Shown: piece by piece, positions 18,515 through 31,423 of the stretch
How positions within the stretch are numbered: the stretch's first letter is position 1
Layout of the letters: each line of letters opens with the position of its first letter
NCBI RefSeq assembly: GCF_019037185.1
Contig: NZ_JAHHXM010000005.1
Span: 104,077 to 168,076 of the forward strand
DNA: 64,000 nucleotides
Reading direction: 5' to 3'
From: Oceanobacillus caeni
GTDB lineage: Bacteria > Bacillota > Bacilli > Bacillales > Amphibacillaceae
The notes under the pieces: model-generated
Seen by the model: the letters and a program-made list of their open reading frames with translations, nothing else
What the model was told of the DNA's origin: nothing
Databases searched by the model: none
Made by a program: the position numbers and the translations under genes

Positions 18515-19375
18515 CTACAAAAAATTTGTAGACGTTAAGGCAGTAATAAAACGATCCACTTGTGGTAATTTCCTTACCCCTTCTTGAAAACAGATCCATG
18601 TATCACGTGTAACCGGCTTCCCGTCTACTTCCAATGGGACATGCGGATACTCATCTTTCATTGAATCCGAAACACTCTCTGGTAATACGGCCATTCCAAT
18701 ACCTTGTTTCATAAACTGTTTACACGTTTCAATTTGATCCACTGTCATCATTTTCAATGGCTTAATTTTATCTTGATGAAAATATAACCAATTATCCACT
18801 TGATCATGCATACTATCATCACTATTAAATGAGATTAACGGGCGTTCCTTTAATTTGTCTTTCGGGAATTCTTCCGTATCAAAAATATAAAGTGGGTCAG
18901 AAAACAAATGAATACAAGTACTATTTTTTAACTTTTCACCTCGAATAATGCTTACATGGTATTTTTTAAAGTTTCGCATAATGTCTTCACTAATCCCTGT
19001 GACTAGATCAATCGTTACTTTTGGATACTTTGTTATGTATTCTCCTAAAATAGCCGGTAAAAAACGTTGACTTATAAGGGAAGAGCAAGCAATGGATAAT
19101 GTTCCTTGGACATCATGACTGGATTTGGCTAATTCATTTTTTAATTTTTTTTCATTGTCAACAATCTCTTTCGCATAATTTAATATAATCTCACCACTTG
19201 GTGTAGGTAACAATTCTTTAGATGTACGAATGAATATTTGTTCTCCAAAATAATCTTCCATATATTTAAGCCTTTGCGTTACAGCTGGTTGTGAAACTAA
19301 TATTACTTTAGCTGTACCTCTAATCGTTCCAATTTCATTCAACTTTAACAGTAATTCATAATCTTCTATTTTCAT
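18515..19375 (-). CDS. LysR family transcriptional regulator
   Basis: This 286-residue regulator has an N-terminal winged helix-turn-helix (about 1-60, with the recognition segment VSQPAVTQRLKYMEDYFGEQIFIR) and a C-terminal periplasmic-binding-like effector domain. The target and inducer are unknown. It stands alone between pyrE and rqcH, where B. subtilis carries a sulfur assimilation operon (cysH-cysP and followers). B. subtilis CysL is also LysR-type, but nothing here supports that identity. No divergent partner gene is adjacent, which is atypical for this family. Confidence 0.9.
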   Translation of the reverse strand: MKIEDYELLLKLNEIGTIRGTAKVILVSQPAVTQRLKYMEDYFGEQIFIRTSKELLPTPSGEIILNYAKEIVDNEKKLKNELAKSSHDVQGTLSIACSSLISQRFLPAILGEYITKYPKVTIDLVTGISEDIMRNFKKYHVSIIRGEKLKNSTCIHLFSDPLYIFDTEEFPKDKLKERPLISFNSDDSMHDQVDNWLYFHQDKIKPLKMMTVDQIETCKQFMKQGIGMAVLPESVSDSMKDEYPHVPLEVDGKPVTRDTWICFQEGVRKLPQVDRFITALTSTNFL

Positions 19376-19453
19376 AGCAGTCTATCCTTTAATCGTATTA
19401 TTTAGAACTAATTATATGGGATATGTTTCACTTAATCCAATTTCAATATCGCA

Positions 19454-19491
19454 ATAAAAAAACGCTCATGTGACAATGTCCCATGAACGCT
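19454..19491 (-). terminator. Rho-independent terminator of the pyrimidine operon
   Basis: The arms agcgttcatgggac and gtcacatgagcgtt (minus strand) pair over about 14 bp with one mismatch and a 3-base loop, followed by seven T. It starts 5 bases past the pyrE stop. Confidence 0.85.
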
Positions 19492-19496
19492 GATTA

Positions 19497-20107
19497 TTAT
19501 AGATTATCACGCCACTCTAGTAATTCTTTCTTTTGTTGATTATTTAGTTTATCATCTTCAACTAACGCGTCAATTAATTCGTCAAAATTAGTAATCGTTG
19601 AAAAAGAAAGGTTTGCAGCTTCAAATTGTTGTGTTGCTTTTTTCAAACCATAGGAAAAAATGGCAAATACATCTAAAATCTTAGCCCCTTCTTTTTCAAG
19701 GGCCTTAGCTGATTCAATGGAAGAACCACCTGTTGATATTAGATCTTCAATGACCAATACTTTTTGTCCTTCTTTAATTTCTCCTTCGATTTGATTACCT
19801 TTCCCATGGCCTTTTGGCTTAGAGCGTACATATACCATTGGAAGATCAAGTCTTTCAGCTAGCCAAGCCGCGTGTGGAATACCTGCCGTAGCACAACCAG
19901 CAATAACTTCGGGTTGTTCATCCATTTCTTTTATTTTTTGAACAAATGCCTCTACAATTTTTCTGCGTATGGTTGGATAAGACATCGTTAATCTGTTGTC
20001 ACAATAAATTGGTGACTTAATACCTGAAGTCCAAGTAAAATATTCATTCGGATTAATTTGTACTGCTTTCATTTCTAATAAATCACGCGCTAGGTCTTGA
20101 CTTAATG

Positions 20108-20111
<4 letters not shown>
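19497..20111 (-). CDS. pyrE: Orotate phosphoribosyltransferase
   Basis: This enzyme of 204 residues converts orotate and PRPP to orotidine 5'-phosphate. The PRPP-binding motif [14 protein letters not shown] and the [17 protein letters not shown] loop are clear. The start is ATG 20111, overlapping the pyrF stop by 4 bases (ATGA) with a ggagtg Shine-Dalgarno. It is the last gene of the operon. Confidence 0.96.
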
Positions 20112-22467
<2,356 letters not shown>

Positions 22468-22471
<4 letters not shown>

Positions 22472-25400
22472 AGTATCACTGCCTCTTTACCAGTCATTGG
22501 TTTAGCACTAAAAGTTGTCGAATCAATCACGTTTAAAATGGCATTTGCCGTGTCTAAATTAGTTAAGCATGGAATGCCGTGTTCCACTGATTGTCTACGG
22601 ATTAAGAATCCATCGGAACGTGTTTTTTTACCAGAGTTTAACGTATTAATAACAAATTGTACATGTCCACTTTCGATGGTAGATAGAACATTCGGCTGAT
22701 TAGAACCAACCTTTTCAACCTTCGTCACTGGTATACCAAATTGCCCTAAATACCCTGCTGTTCCTTTCGTTGCATAAAGCTGGAATCCAAGTTGATTAAA
22801 TCGTTCAGCAATTTCTCGAACTTCTTCCTTATCTTTATCGGCAACGGTTAAAAGCACTCCACCTTCTTGTGGTACCTTAATTCCGGAAGCGATTAAACCT
22901 TTATATAATGCTTTTTCCAATGTCTTATCATACCCAATCGCTTCACCAGTAGATTTCATTTCAGGCCCTAAGATGGTATCGACACTACGTAGTTTTTCAA
23001 ATGAGAAGACAGGAATCTTTACTGAAACAAGATCTTGTTCCGGTAGAATGCCAGTCTCAAATCCTAAATCTACTAACTTAGTTCCTAATATACATTTAGT
23101 AGCAATATTTGCCATGGTTACGCCAGTTATTTTACTTAAGAAAGGAATAGTTCTACTTGCTCTAGGGTTAACTTCAAGAATATAAACATCTTCACCGCGA
23201 ATGATAAACTGAATATTGATAAGTCCTTTTACCGCTAGAGCTTCCGAAATTAATTTCGCCGCTGCTAAACATTTTTCTTTTACGGTTTGGCTAAGTCTTT
23301 GTGGTGGATAGACTGCCATCGAGTCACCAGAGTGAACGCCAGCACGTTCAATATGTTCCATAATACCCGGAATGATCGTAGTCTCGCCATCACTGATAGC
23401 ATCTACCTCTACTTCAATACCTGTTAAATATTTATCAATTAAGATAGGATGTTCTGGGTCGACCTTATCAGATTTTTGTAAATAGTTTTGAAGTTCTTCA
23501 TCACTATAAACAATTTCCATCTTACTTCCACCAATTACATATGATGGACGAACTAATACAGGATAGCCAATTTCATTTGCTACGTCAATAGCTTGATCAA
23601 GTTTACGAACAGCTTTACCTGTTGGACGAAGTAAGTTAAGATCATCAAGAAGTTCCTCAAATTTATCACGGTCTTCTGCACAATCAATGGATTCAAGTGA
23701 AGTTCCTAGTAGTTGAACGCCTCTTCTTTTAAGTCCAGCTGCAAGGTTAATCGCAGTTTGTCCACCAAACTGAACAATAACTCCTTCAGGTTTTTCTAAG
23801 TTCACAACATGCATAACATCTTCTAATGTTAATGGTTCGAAATACAACTTATCTGAAACACTAAAGTCTGTTGAAACTGTTTCTGGATTATTGTTCATAA
23901 TAATTGCCTCATAACCCATTTCTTTAATTGCTAGTACGGAGTGAACCGTAGCGTAGTCGAATTCTATACCTTGTCCGATACGGATCGGTCCAGAACCTAA
24001 CACAAGAATCTTCTTTCTATCGGATACGATAGATTCATTTTCCTCTTCATAGGTACTATAGAAGTACGGTGTTTCAGATTCGAATTCCGCTGCACATGTA
24101 TCTACCATTTTATAGACCGGTGTCACTTGTTCTTTTACTCTAAATTCGTATACTTCATCAAGGGAAACATCCCATAGTCTTGCGATTTGTGCATCAGCTA
24201 CGCCAAGTTCTTTTGCCTTTTGAACAATTTCTTTAGAGAATCGATTCTCCCTTATTTCCATTTCGAATTCAACTAGATTTTTAAGTTTTTCTAAGAAAAA
24301 GCGATCAACCTTCGTAAGGTTAAAGAGTTCATCAACAGTCATTCCACGACGGAAGGCTTCAGCAATGACAAATATTCTTTCATCATCTGCTTTTTTAAGA
24401 CGTTTCACCAGAACATCATTTTGTTCATTAACTAAACTTCTTAACCAAAGTTCCTCTGTACCACTTTCTAATGAACGAATTCCTTTTAATAAAGATTCTT
24501 CAAAATTACGACCAATCCCCATAACTTCCCCAGTTGCCTTCATTTGGGTACCTAGTTTTCGATCACCAGTGTTAAATTTATCGAATGGGAAACGAGGTAA
24601 TTTAGAAACCACATAATCTAAGGCTGGTTCAAACATTGCATATGTTGTACCTGTAATCGGGTTGATTATTTCATCTAGTGTATAACCAACTGCAATCTTC
24701 GCCGCTACTTTCGCGATTGGATAACCTGTAGCCTTTGATGCTAGTGCAGAAGATCTACTTACTCTAGGGTTCACTTCAATAATATAGTAATTAAAGCTAT
24801 TTGGATCTAGCGCTAATTGAACATTACATCCACCCTCAATTTCTAATGCACGGATTATCTTAAGAGACGCATTTCGAAGTAGATGATATTCACGATCGCT
24901 TAAAGTCTGTGATGGTGCAACAACTATGGAATCTCCTGTATGAATACCTACTGGATCAACATTTTCCATATTACAAACCACAATTGCCTGATCATTTTTA
25001 TCCCGCATCACTTCATATTCAATTTCTTTGTAACCAGCTATGTTTCTCTCTATTAAACACTGATTAACTGGCGATAAGGATAGACCATTTCTTGTAATTT
25101 CTTTTAATTCATCTTCGTTGTAGCACATACCGCCACCAGTACCACCAAGGGTATAAGCAGGACGAACGATTAATGGAAAGCCTATCTCACTTGCAAAATC
25201 TAATGCTTCTTCAACCGTATGAACGATACTACTTTCAGGTACTGGCTCATTTAATTCGTACATTAAATTTCTAAACTGTTCACGATCTTCAGCTTTCTGA
25301 ATTGCTTCGAGTGAAGTACCTAAGAGTGTCACATGATATTTATCGAGAACCCCTGATTCTTCCAGGGAACTCGCAAGGTTTAAACCTGTTTGCCCTCCTA

Positions 25401-25668
25401 AAGTTGGAAGCAAAGCATCTGGTTTTTCTTTACGGATAATTTTTGTCAAAAATTCAACCGTTAAAGGTTCCATGTATACTTTATCCGCAACGGTATTATC
25501 TGTCATGATGGTTGCCGGATTGGAATTCGCTAAAATTACTGTGTAACCCTCTTCTTTCAAAGACTGGCAAGCTTGTGTTCCAGAGTAATCAAATTCCGCT
25601 GCCTGACCAATGACAATCGGTCCTGATCCAATAACTAGGATTTTTTCAATTGCGGTATTTTTAGGCAT
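22468..25668 (-). CDS. carB: Carbamoyl-phosphate synthase, large subunit
   Basis: This protein of 1066 residues, with two homologous ATP-grasp halves, makes carbamoyl phosphate from bicarbonate, ammonia and two ATP. Both halves show the [21 protein letters not shown] / [20 protein letters not shown] signature, and a C-terminal MGS-like allosteric domain follows. ATG 25668 is preferred over an upstream TTG because the aaagagg Shine-Dalgarno lies nine bases away. It overlaps carA by 8 bases. In B. subtilis this is pyrAB, the pyrimidine-specific synthase. Confidence 0.97.
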
Positions 25669-26761
25669 ATGCTTCAACCTCTTTCTTCTTGTGATTCTCT
25701 TGCATCATGTTTAAAAACTCATCAAATAAGTAGTTTGTATCTTCTGGTCCTGGTGAAGCTTCTGGATGATATTGAACAGAAAATGCTGGATATAGACTAT
25801 GCTTAATCCCTTCAACCGTATTATCATTTAACGCTATTTGTGTTAATTCTAGGCCAGTACCTTCTAGAGAGGCTGCTCTCACCGCATAACTGTGATTTTG
25901 TGATGTTAAGTATGTTCTATTTCTAAGTATATCTTTAACCGGATGATTTGCCCCACGATGACCAAATTTAAGTTTTTCTGTATCAGCACCATTGGCAAGT
26001 GCTAACAGTTGGTGACCTAAACATATTCCAAAAATTGGTATCTTCCCAATAACTTGTTTAATCATTTCAATAGCTTCTGGAACATCTTTTGGATTTCCAG
26101 GACCATTTGTCAACATAATTCCGTCCGGTTTTAATCTTAAGATGTTTTCCGCACTATAGTTATAAGGAACAACTGTAATATGGCAATCTCGTTTCGTTAA
26201 TTCTCTTAGAATACCGTGTTTTGCACCAAAATCAACCATGACAACTCTCATGCCACGTCCAGGAACAACATAAGGTTTTATAGTAGAAGTTTGTTTTACC
26301 TGGTCAGTAGGAAAACTTGTGTCTTTAAGTTCGTTAACAATTTCTTCTATCGACTTACCCATATCAGAAATTTTGGCCTTCATCGTACCATACTTGCGAA
26401 TAATTTTAGTTAGTTTGCGAGTATCCACCCCAGTAATTCCAGGTATGTTGTTGGCCTTTAAGAAATGATCTAAGCTTTCTTCATTTCTGAAATTGGATGG
26501 GTATGTACTTACTTCCTTTACAACTAATCCATGAATGAATGGAGTGATTGTTTCAAAGTCGTCTCTATTAATACCATAGTTTCCTACAAGTGGATATGTC
26601 ATGGTAACAATTTGCCCACAGTAGGATGGGTCGGTAATTACCTCTTGATATCCGGTCATACCAGTATTGAACACAATTTCTCCTGATTGTGTACATTCAC
26701 TACCAAAACCATCTCCTATAAAGAATGAGCCGTCTTCTAATACTAATTGTCGTTTAGCCAT
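25661..26761 (-). CDS. carA: Carbamoyl-phosphate synthase, small (glutaminase) subunit
   Basis: The 366-residue subunit hydrolyses glutamine and channels ammonia to CarB. It has an N-terminal swivel domain ([28 protein letters not shown]) and a class I glutamine amidotransferase with nucleophile Cys in [16 protein letters not shown] and the His/Glu pair in [15 protein letters not shown] 26761 has a gaggaga Shine-Dalgarno. The start overlaps the end of pyrC by 8 bases. Confidence 0.97.
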   Translation of the reverse strand: MAKRQLVLEDGSFFIGDGFGSECTQSGEIVFNTGMTGYQEVITDPSYCGQIVTMTYPLVGNYGINRDDFETITPFIHGLVVKEVSTYPSNFRNEESLDHFLKANNIPGITGVDTRKLTKIIRKYGTMKAKISDMGKSIEEIVNELKDTSFPTDQVKQTSTIKPYVVPGRGMRVVMVDFGAKHGILRELTKRDCHITVVPYNYSAENILRLKPDGIMLTNGPGNPKDVPEAIEMIKQVIGKIPIFGICLGHQLLALANGADTEKLKFGHRGANHPVKDILRNRTYLTSQNHSYAVRAASLEGTGLELTQIALNDNTVEGIKHSLYPAFSVQYHPEASPGPEDTNYLFDEFLNMMQENHKKKEVEAYA

Positions 26762-28046
26762 GTTGTATCTCCTCCTCATCGATATAACGAACTTCTCCAT
26801 CAACCATGGTTAAAATTGGTTGTGCCTTTACTTCCCAATTATGAAATGGTGTGTTCTTTCCTTTTGAATAGAATGTGTTTTTATCGATTACACTATTTTT
26901 TTCTAAGTTAACTACAGTGATGTCTGCAATAGCATTTTCTTCTAATCTTCCGTATGGTAAGCCAAACACTTCAGCAGGTTTAATGGTCATCCAATCTACT
27001 AATTGATTAAGAGTAACTTTATTTGTTAGAACGAGATTGGTGTATAGTAGTGGGAATGCTGTTTCCAACCCTACAATTCCAAATGGAGCCTTTAACATGC
27101 CTTGTGCTTTTTCTTCAGCTGAGTGTGGGGCATGATCTGTTGCAATGAAATCAATCGTCCCATCTAGCAACCCTTCTAGTAATGCTTGTTGATCTTCTTT
27201 AGCGCGTAGTGGAGGGTTCATTTTGAAATCTCCAGAATCCTCTTTAATATGTTCTTCATTAAGAATAAGGTGGTGTGGTGACACTTCAGCTGTTACATTA
27301 ATTCCAGCTCTTTTGGCATCACGAATCACCCGTACAGATTCTTTCGTACTTACATGACAGACATGATAATGGCAACCTGTTGCTTCAGCTAATAAAACAT
27401 CTCGAGCTATTTGAACGGATTCACTTAAAGATGGAATTCCAGGAAGATTAAGAGCTTTACTTACTTTTCCATCATGAACAACTCCGCCATACACAATAGA
27501 ATTATCTTCACAATGGGCTACAATGGCACGTCCTGCTTTTTTAGCACGTTTCATAGCTTGTAACATAAAATCCGCGGTTTGAATTCCTACACCATCGTCC
27601 GTAAAGGCAAATACACCTAGTTCAGCAAGTTCTTCAAATTTTACTAACTCTTCCCCTTTTAAGTTCTTTGTAATTGCAGCATAAGGTAGTACACGAACTT
27701 GTGCATCTTGTTTTATTTTTTCAAAAAGAGCATTAACTGTATCTACATCATCTGGAACTGGATTTGTATTTGGCATTGAACAAACAGTAGTAAATCCACC
27801 TCGTGCTGCAGCTTTTGTACCAGTTAGAATGGTTTCTTTATGCTCTCCACCTGGTTCTCTTAAGTGAATATGAACATCGATAAAACCTGGTAATACTAAA
27901 TTCCCTTTAACATCAATTTCACGATCAGCTACTTCTGATATTGTAGAATTTATTTCTTTAATTTGGTTATCTTCAATTAAAATTTCACAGTTCTCTAATT
28001 CATTTGATGGCAGTAAACGTTTGGTATTCTTTAAAATAATTTTCAT
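26754..28046 (-). CDS. pyrC: Dihydroorotase
   Basis: This 430-residue class I zinc amidohydrolase cyclises carbamoyl aspartate to dihydroorotate. The metal ligands appear in [31 protein letters not shown] and [14 protein letters not shown]. Its start lies 47 bases inside the 3' end of pyrB, an overlap in keeping with the tightly packed operon. Confidence 0.97.
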   Translation of the reverse strand: MKIILKNTKRLLPSNELENCEILIEDNQIKEINSTISEVADREIDVKGNLVLPGFIDVHIHLREPGGEHKETILTGTKAAARGGFTTVCSMPNTNPVPDDVDTVNALFEKIKQDAQVRVLPYAAITKNLKGEELVKFEELAELGVFAFTDDGVGIQTADFMLQAMKRAKKAGRAIVAHCEDNSIVYGGVVHDGKVSKALNLPGIPSLSESVQIARDVLLAEATGCHYHVCHVSTKESVRVIRDAKRAGINVTAEVSPHHLILNEEHIKEDSGDFKMNPPLRAKEDQQALLEGLLDGTIDFIATDHAPHSAEEKAQGMLKAPFGIVGLETAFPLLYTNLVLTNKVTLNQLVDWMTIKPAEVFGLPYGRLEENAIADITVVNLEKNSVIDKNTFYSKGKNTPFHNWEVKAQPILTMVDGEVRYIDEEEIQHG

Positions 28047-28923
28047 TGATTGTCCCCCACTCTTCTAATAAATGCATCATAATAGCCATTCTTACATATA
28101 CCCCGTTAGTCATTTGCTTAAATATACGCGATCTAGAACATTCTACCAAGTCGGTATCTATTTCCACACCTCGATTAACCGGTGCTGGATGCATAATAAT
28201 AGCATGTTTCTTCATTCTTTGTTCTCGCTCTTTGGTTAAACCATACATATCTAAATAATTTGATGTCTCAGCTTTATGGAGATGTCTTTCATGTTGAATT
28301 CTTAGTAACATAATGACATCACAAATTTCAACTGCTTGATCAAGAGAGATATAAGGAACTTCTAATTCCTCATCCTCAAAACCAGGGGCTGCACAAAGGT
28401 AAACTTCTGCTCCTAATTTTTGCAGAGCACAAACATTTGATCTAGCAACTCGACTATGTTTGATGTCGCCTACGATAGCAATATTTAGTCCATCAAGAGT
28501 TCCATATTCTTGGTATATGGTAAGTAGATCTAGCATGCATTGTGTCGGATGATCTGCTTTACCTGCACCGGCATTAATCACTGGAATGGAAAGGTTTTTT
28601 AATTCCTTTGACCAATCATCTGACTGATGTCTTATTACTAACATGTTGGCACCTATCGACTCAAACGTTTTTGCCGTATCATAAAGTGTTTCACCTTTTA
28701 GAACACTTGAAGATTCAGAGTGAAAATCCAGTACTTCTAAACCCAATTTTCTTTCAGCAACCGTAAAACTCATTTTCGTTCTTGTACTTGGTTCAAAAAA
28801 TAAATTCGCTACAAATAGTTGCTCCGCTAACGAGAAATCATTTTCACGATAATACTCTGCTTTAATTAAAAGTTTATAAATATCTTCCTCATTTAAATCA
28901 CTGACGGAAATAAAGTTTTTCAT
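28000..28923 (-). CDS. pyrB: Aspartate carbamoyltransferase catalytic subunit
   Basis: This enzyme of about 307 residues condenses carbamoyl phosphate with aspartate. Motifs are FFEPSTRTKMSF, INAGAGKADHPTQCMLD and MHPAPVNRGVEI. The frame extends 27 codons upstream, but that extension is the attenuator hairpin. The likely start is ATG 28923, just after ggggtgg; ATG 28926 is possible. There is no pyrI, so it is the unregulated trimeric Bacillus type. Confidence 0.96.
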   Translation of the reverse strand: MKNFISVSDLNEEDIYKLLIKAEYYRENDFSLAEQLFVANLFFEPSTRTKMSFTVAERKLGLEVLDFHSESSSVLKGETLYDTAKTFESIGANMLVIRHQSDDWSKELKNLSIPVINAGAGKADHPTQCMLDLLTIYQEYGTLDGLNIAIVGDIKHSRVARSNVCALQKLGAEVYLCAAPGFEDEELEVPYISLDQAVEICDVIMLLRIQHERHLHKAETSNYLDMYGLTKEREQRMKKHAIIMHPAPVNRGVEIDTDLVECSRSRIFKQMTNGVYVRMAIMMHLLEEWGTINENYFKEYQTFTAIK

Positions 28924-28949
28924 CATTCCACCCCATTTAAGTTTTCCAA

Positions 28950-29066
28950 TAAAAAAACCTCTTTGCATAAAGGTTGCAAAGAGGTAAGCATGCCAAAAAA
29001 TCATATTTAAAGCACACCACTACATACAACCTTTTAAATCTCTCTGGATTTAATTAAAAGTTGACA
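28950..29066 (-). promoter_or_regulatory. PyrR-dependent transcription attenuator ahead of pyrB
   Basis: On the minus strand the PyrR-binding hairpin is seen first: aaatccagagagattt with flanking arms aactttt/aaaggtt (29026-29064). An 11-bp terminator follows (acctctttgca/tgcaaagaggt, 28957-28985), followed by seven T. The ccagagag loop is the conserved PyrR recognition sequence. UMP-bound PyrR stabilises the first hairpin and lets the terminator form. In B. subtilis pyrP and another attenuator would also lie here; pyrP is absent. Confidence 0.9.
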
Positions 29067-29087
29067 CTTATTTAATTTGTTTATTAT

Positions 29088-29636
<549 letters not shown>

Positions 29637-29664
29637 TCACTCCCTTTTGTACTCTAGGAAACGA

Positions 29665-29790
29665 AAAAATCCTTTTACCATGAGGTAAAGGATTCACTTC
29701 GATAGACTTATCCATTTTATAATGAATACACTTGTCTATGATTCACGATTCCTTTTCTAGCCTCACAGGACTATTGTTAAAAGGTCTTAT
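29665..29790 (-). promoter_or_regulatory. PyrR-dependent attenuator in the pyrR leader
   Basis: The PyrR-binding hairpin at 29751-29784 has the loop sequence gtcctgtgaggct (minus strand) flanked by cctttt/aaaagg arms, resembling the first B. subtilis binding loop. A terminator follows at 29668-29694 (aatcctttacct/ggtaaaaggatt) with six T. Together with the pyrB attenuator it controls the whole operon. Confidence 0.85.
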
Positions 29791-29802
29791 TTAACTGTTA
29801 TT

Positions 29803-29831
29803 ATTATTTCAAACTTTAGTTAACATGTCAA
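29803..29831 (-). promoter_or_regulatory. Sigma-A promoter of the pyrimidine operon
   Basis: A perfect -35 TTGACA (29826-29831) is separated by 17 bases from AATAAT (29803-29808). The -35 overlaps the rluD stop codon. Transcription would start near 29796 and enter the pyrR attenuator directly. Confidence 0.75.
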
Positions 29832-30739
29832 TATATTTTTTCAATATAATGTAATACTTTTATAAAGGATTCTGGCGGCTCCACTTCAAATTCCATCCAC
29901 TCATTCTTCCTTGGATGTTGGAACCCAAGAATTTTGGCATGAAGAACTTGACCATCTGTTTCTAATGTTTTTCTAGGACCATACTTTGGATCCCCTACAA
30001 GCGGGAAACCAATATATCTCATATGGACCCGTATTTGGTGTGTTCTACCGGTTTCTAATTGACATTCAATATGGGAATAGTCTGGGTAGCTTTGAAGTAC
30101 TGTGAAATGGGTAACAGCTGGTTTTCCTTTATCAACAACCCCCATTTTCTGACGATCTTTAGGATCTCGACCAATCGGTGCATCTATTACACCTGTTTCA
30201 TGTGGGATTTGGCCATGTACGATTGCTTCATATTTACGTTTAATCGTTTTTGAAGCCATTTGTTCGGATAAATTAGTATGGGATAGATCATTTTTAGCTA
30301 CTACTAATAAACCACTTGTATCCTTATCTATACGATGAACAATACCTGGTCTTTCTACTCCATTAATACCTGATAAATCTTGGCAATGATAAAGGAGTGC
30401 ATTAACGAGTGTACCTGTTTGGTGACCAGCAGATGGATGGACTACCATTCCTTTTGGTTTATTAACTACAAGCAAATCACTATCTTCATAAATAATATCT
30501 AAAGGAATATCTTCTGGTATTAACTCTAACGGTTCTGTTTCAGGGATTTCCCATGAAAGCTCATCATCAAGTTGACATTTATAATTTGCTTTTACTTGTA
30601 TCCCGTTCACCTTTACATAACCATCTTGAATCCAGGACTGTACTTGGGAACGCGAATTTTCAAGGTTAAGTTCAGATAAAACTTTATCTATTCTTTTTTT
30701 AGCTTGCTCTTCTGTAATAATATGACGAAAAGAACTCAT
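29828..30739 (-). CDS. RluD-type 23S rRNA pseudouridine synthase (YlyB)
   Basis: This 303-residue enzyme of the RluA/RluD family has an N-terminal S4 RNA-binding domain (about 15-75) and the catalytic motif [15 protein letters not shown] with the active-site Asp. The exact uridines modified cannot be read from sequence; B. subtilis YlyB is the positional match. The ATG overlaps the lspA stop by 4 bases. Confidence 0.93.
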   Translation of the reverse strand: MSSFRHIITEEQAKKRIDKVLSELNLENSRSQVQSWIQDGYVKVNGIQVKANYKCQLDDELSWEIPETEPLELIPEDIPLDIIYEDSDLLVVNKPKGMVVHPSAGHQTGTLVNALLYHCQDLSGINGVERPGIVHRIDKDTSGLLVVAKNDLSHTNLSEQMASKTIKRKYEAIVHGQIPHETGVIDAPIGRDPKDRQKMGVVDKGKPAVTHFTVLQSYPDYSHIECQLETGRTHQIRVHMRYIGFPLVGDPKYGPRKTLETDGQVLHAKILGFQHPRKNEWMEFEVEPPESFIKVLHYIEKIY

Positions 30740-31206
30740 TTATTTGTTCTTCCTTTCTTTCTTTCATCAAGAATCGTAGCAATAATAACAAAAATAACAC
30801 CGATTGTTAGTGCCGAGTCTGCAATATTGAAAATTGGAAAATTGTAATTTATTATGTAAAAATCAAAAAAGTCTACTACTTCTTTTCGAAATATGCGATC
30901 AATAAAATTACCAAGTGCTCCACCCAATATAAAGCTTAACCCTAATCCTAACCATTTATCAGTTTTAGCAAATTTATTCATGTAATATACGACAGCGATA
31001 ATGACAATTACTGTTACAATATAGAAAAACAACATTTTCCCTTGTAAGATACCCCAGGCTGCACCTTGGTTTCGGTGTGACGTAAGGTAAAAAAAGCCAT
31101 CGATGATAGGTATACTTTCACCGATTTCCATAGATCGAACTATAAGCCATTTTGTTAATTGATCCATTCCAATAAGGAAAAGAGCTATGATGTAATACCA
31201 ATACAT
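30736..31206 (-). CDS. lspA: Lipoprotein signal peptidase (signal peptidase II)
   Basis: This 156-residue membrane aspartyl protease has four hydrophobic segments and cleaves prolipoproteins after lipid modification. The conserved [12 protein letters not shown] loop and the catalytic Asp pair in GNFIDRIF and [11 protein letters not shown] are present. In B. subtilis ylyA lies between lspA and ileS; here the gap holds only a repeat fragment and the ileS terminator. Confidence 0.96.
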   Translation of the reverse strand: MYWYYIIALFLIGMDQLTKWLIVRSMEIGESIPIIDGFFYLTSHRNQGAAWGILQGKMLFFYIVTVIVIIAVVYYMNKFAKTDKWLGLGLSFILGGALGNFIDRIFRKEVVDFFDFYIINYNFPIFNIADSALTIGVIFVIIATILDERKKGRTNK

Positions 31207-31332
31207 CTCATCATCCCTCGATTCTATACAAAGTTCTTTTTCATCTTATATGTTAATCCATTTATTTTCAAGTGTGAGAGAACCATCGTCGAATAGGATT
31301 AGAAAACTTGGCATTCACTATTAGGTTAGGTC

Positions 31333-31384
31333 CCTTAGTTATACTTATATAGACGTAAAGATTTTTATATCTTTCCTAACTGTT
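31333..31384 (-). repeat. Repeat family 3 fragment
   Basis: About 50 bases around taaagatttttatat and cttagttatacttatatag match the segment at 38889-38940 with few differences. It ends just before the ileS terminator, as the other copy ends just before the sigG terminator. Confidence 0.5.
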
Positions 31385-31385
31385 A

Positions 31386-31415
31386 AAAAATACTCTCCAT
31401 AATGGAGAGTATTTT
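31386..31415 (-). terminator. Rho-independent terminator of ileS
   Basis: The arms aaatactctcca and tggagagtattt form a 12-bp stem with a 3-base loop, followed on the minus strand by a T-run. It begins 9 bases past the ileS stop. Confidence 0.88.
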
Positions 31416-31423
31416 TATTTCCT

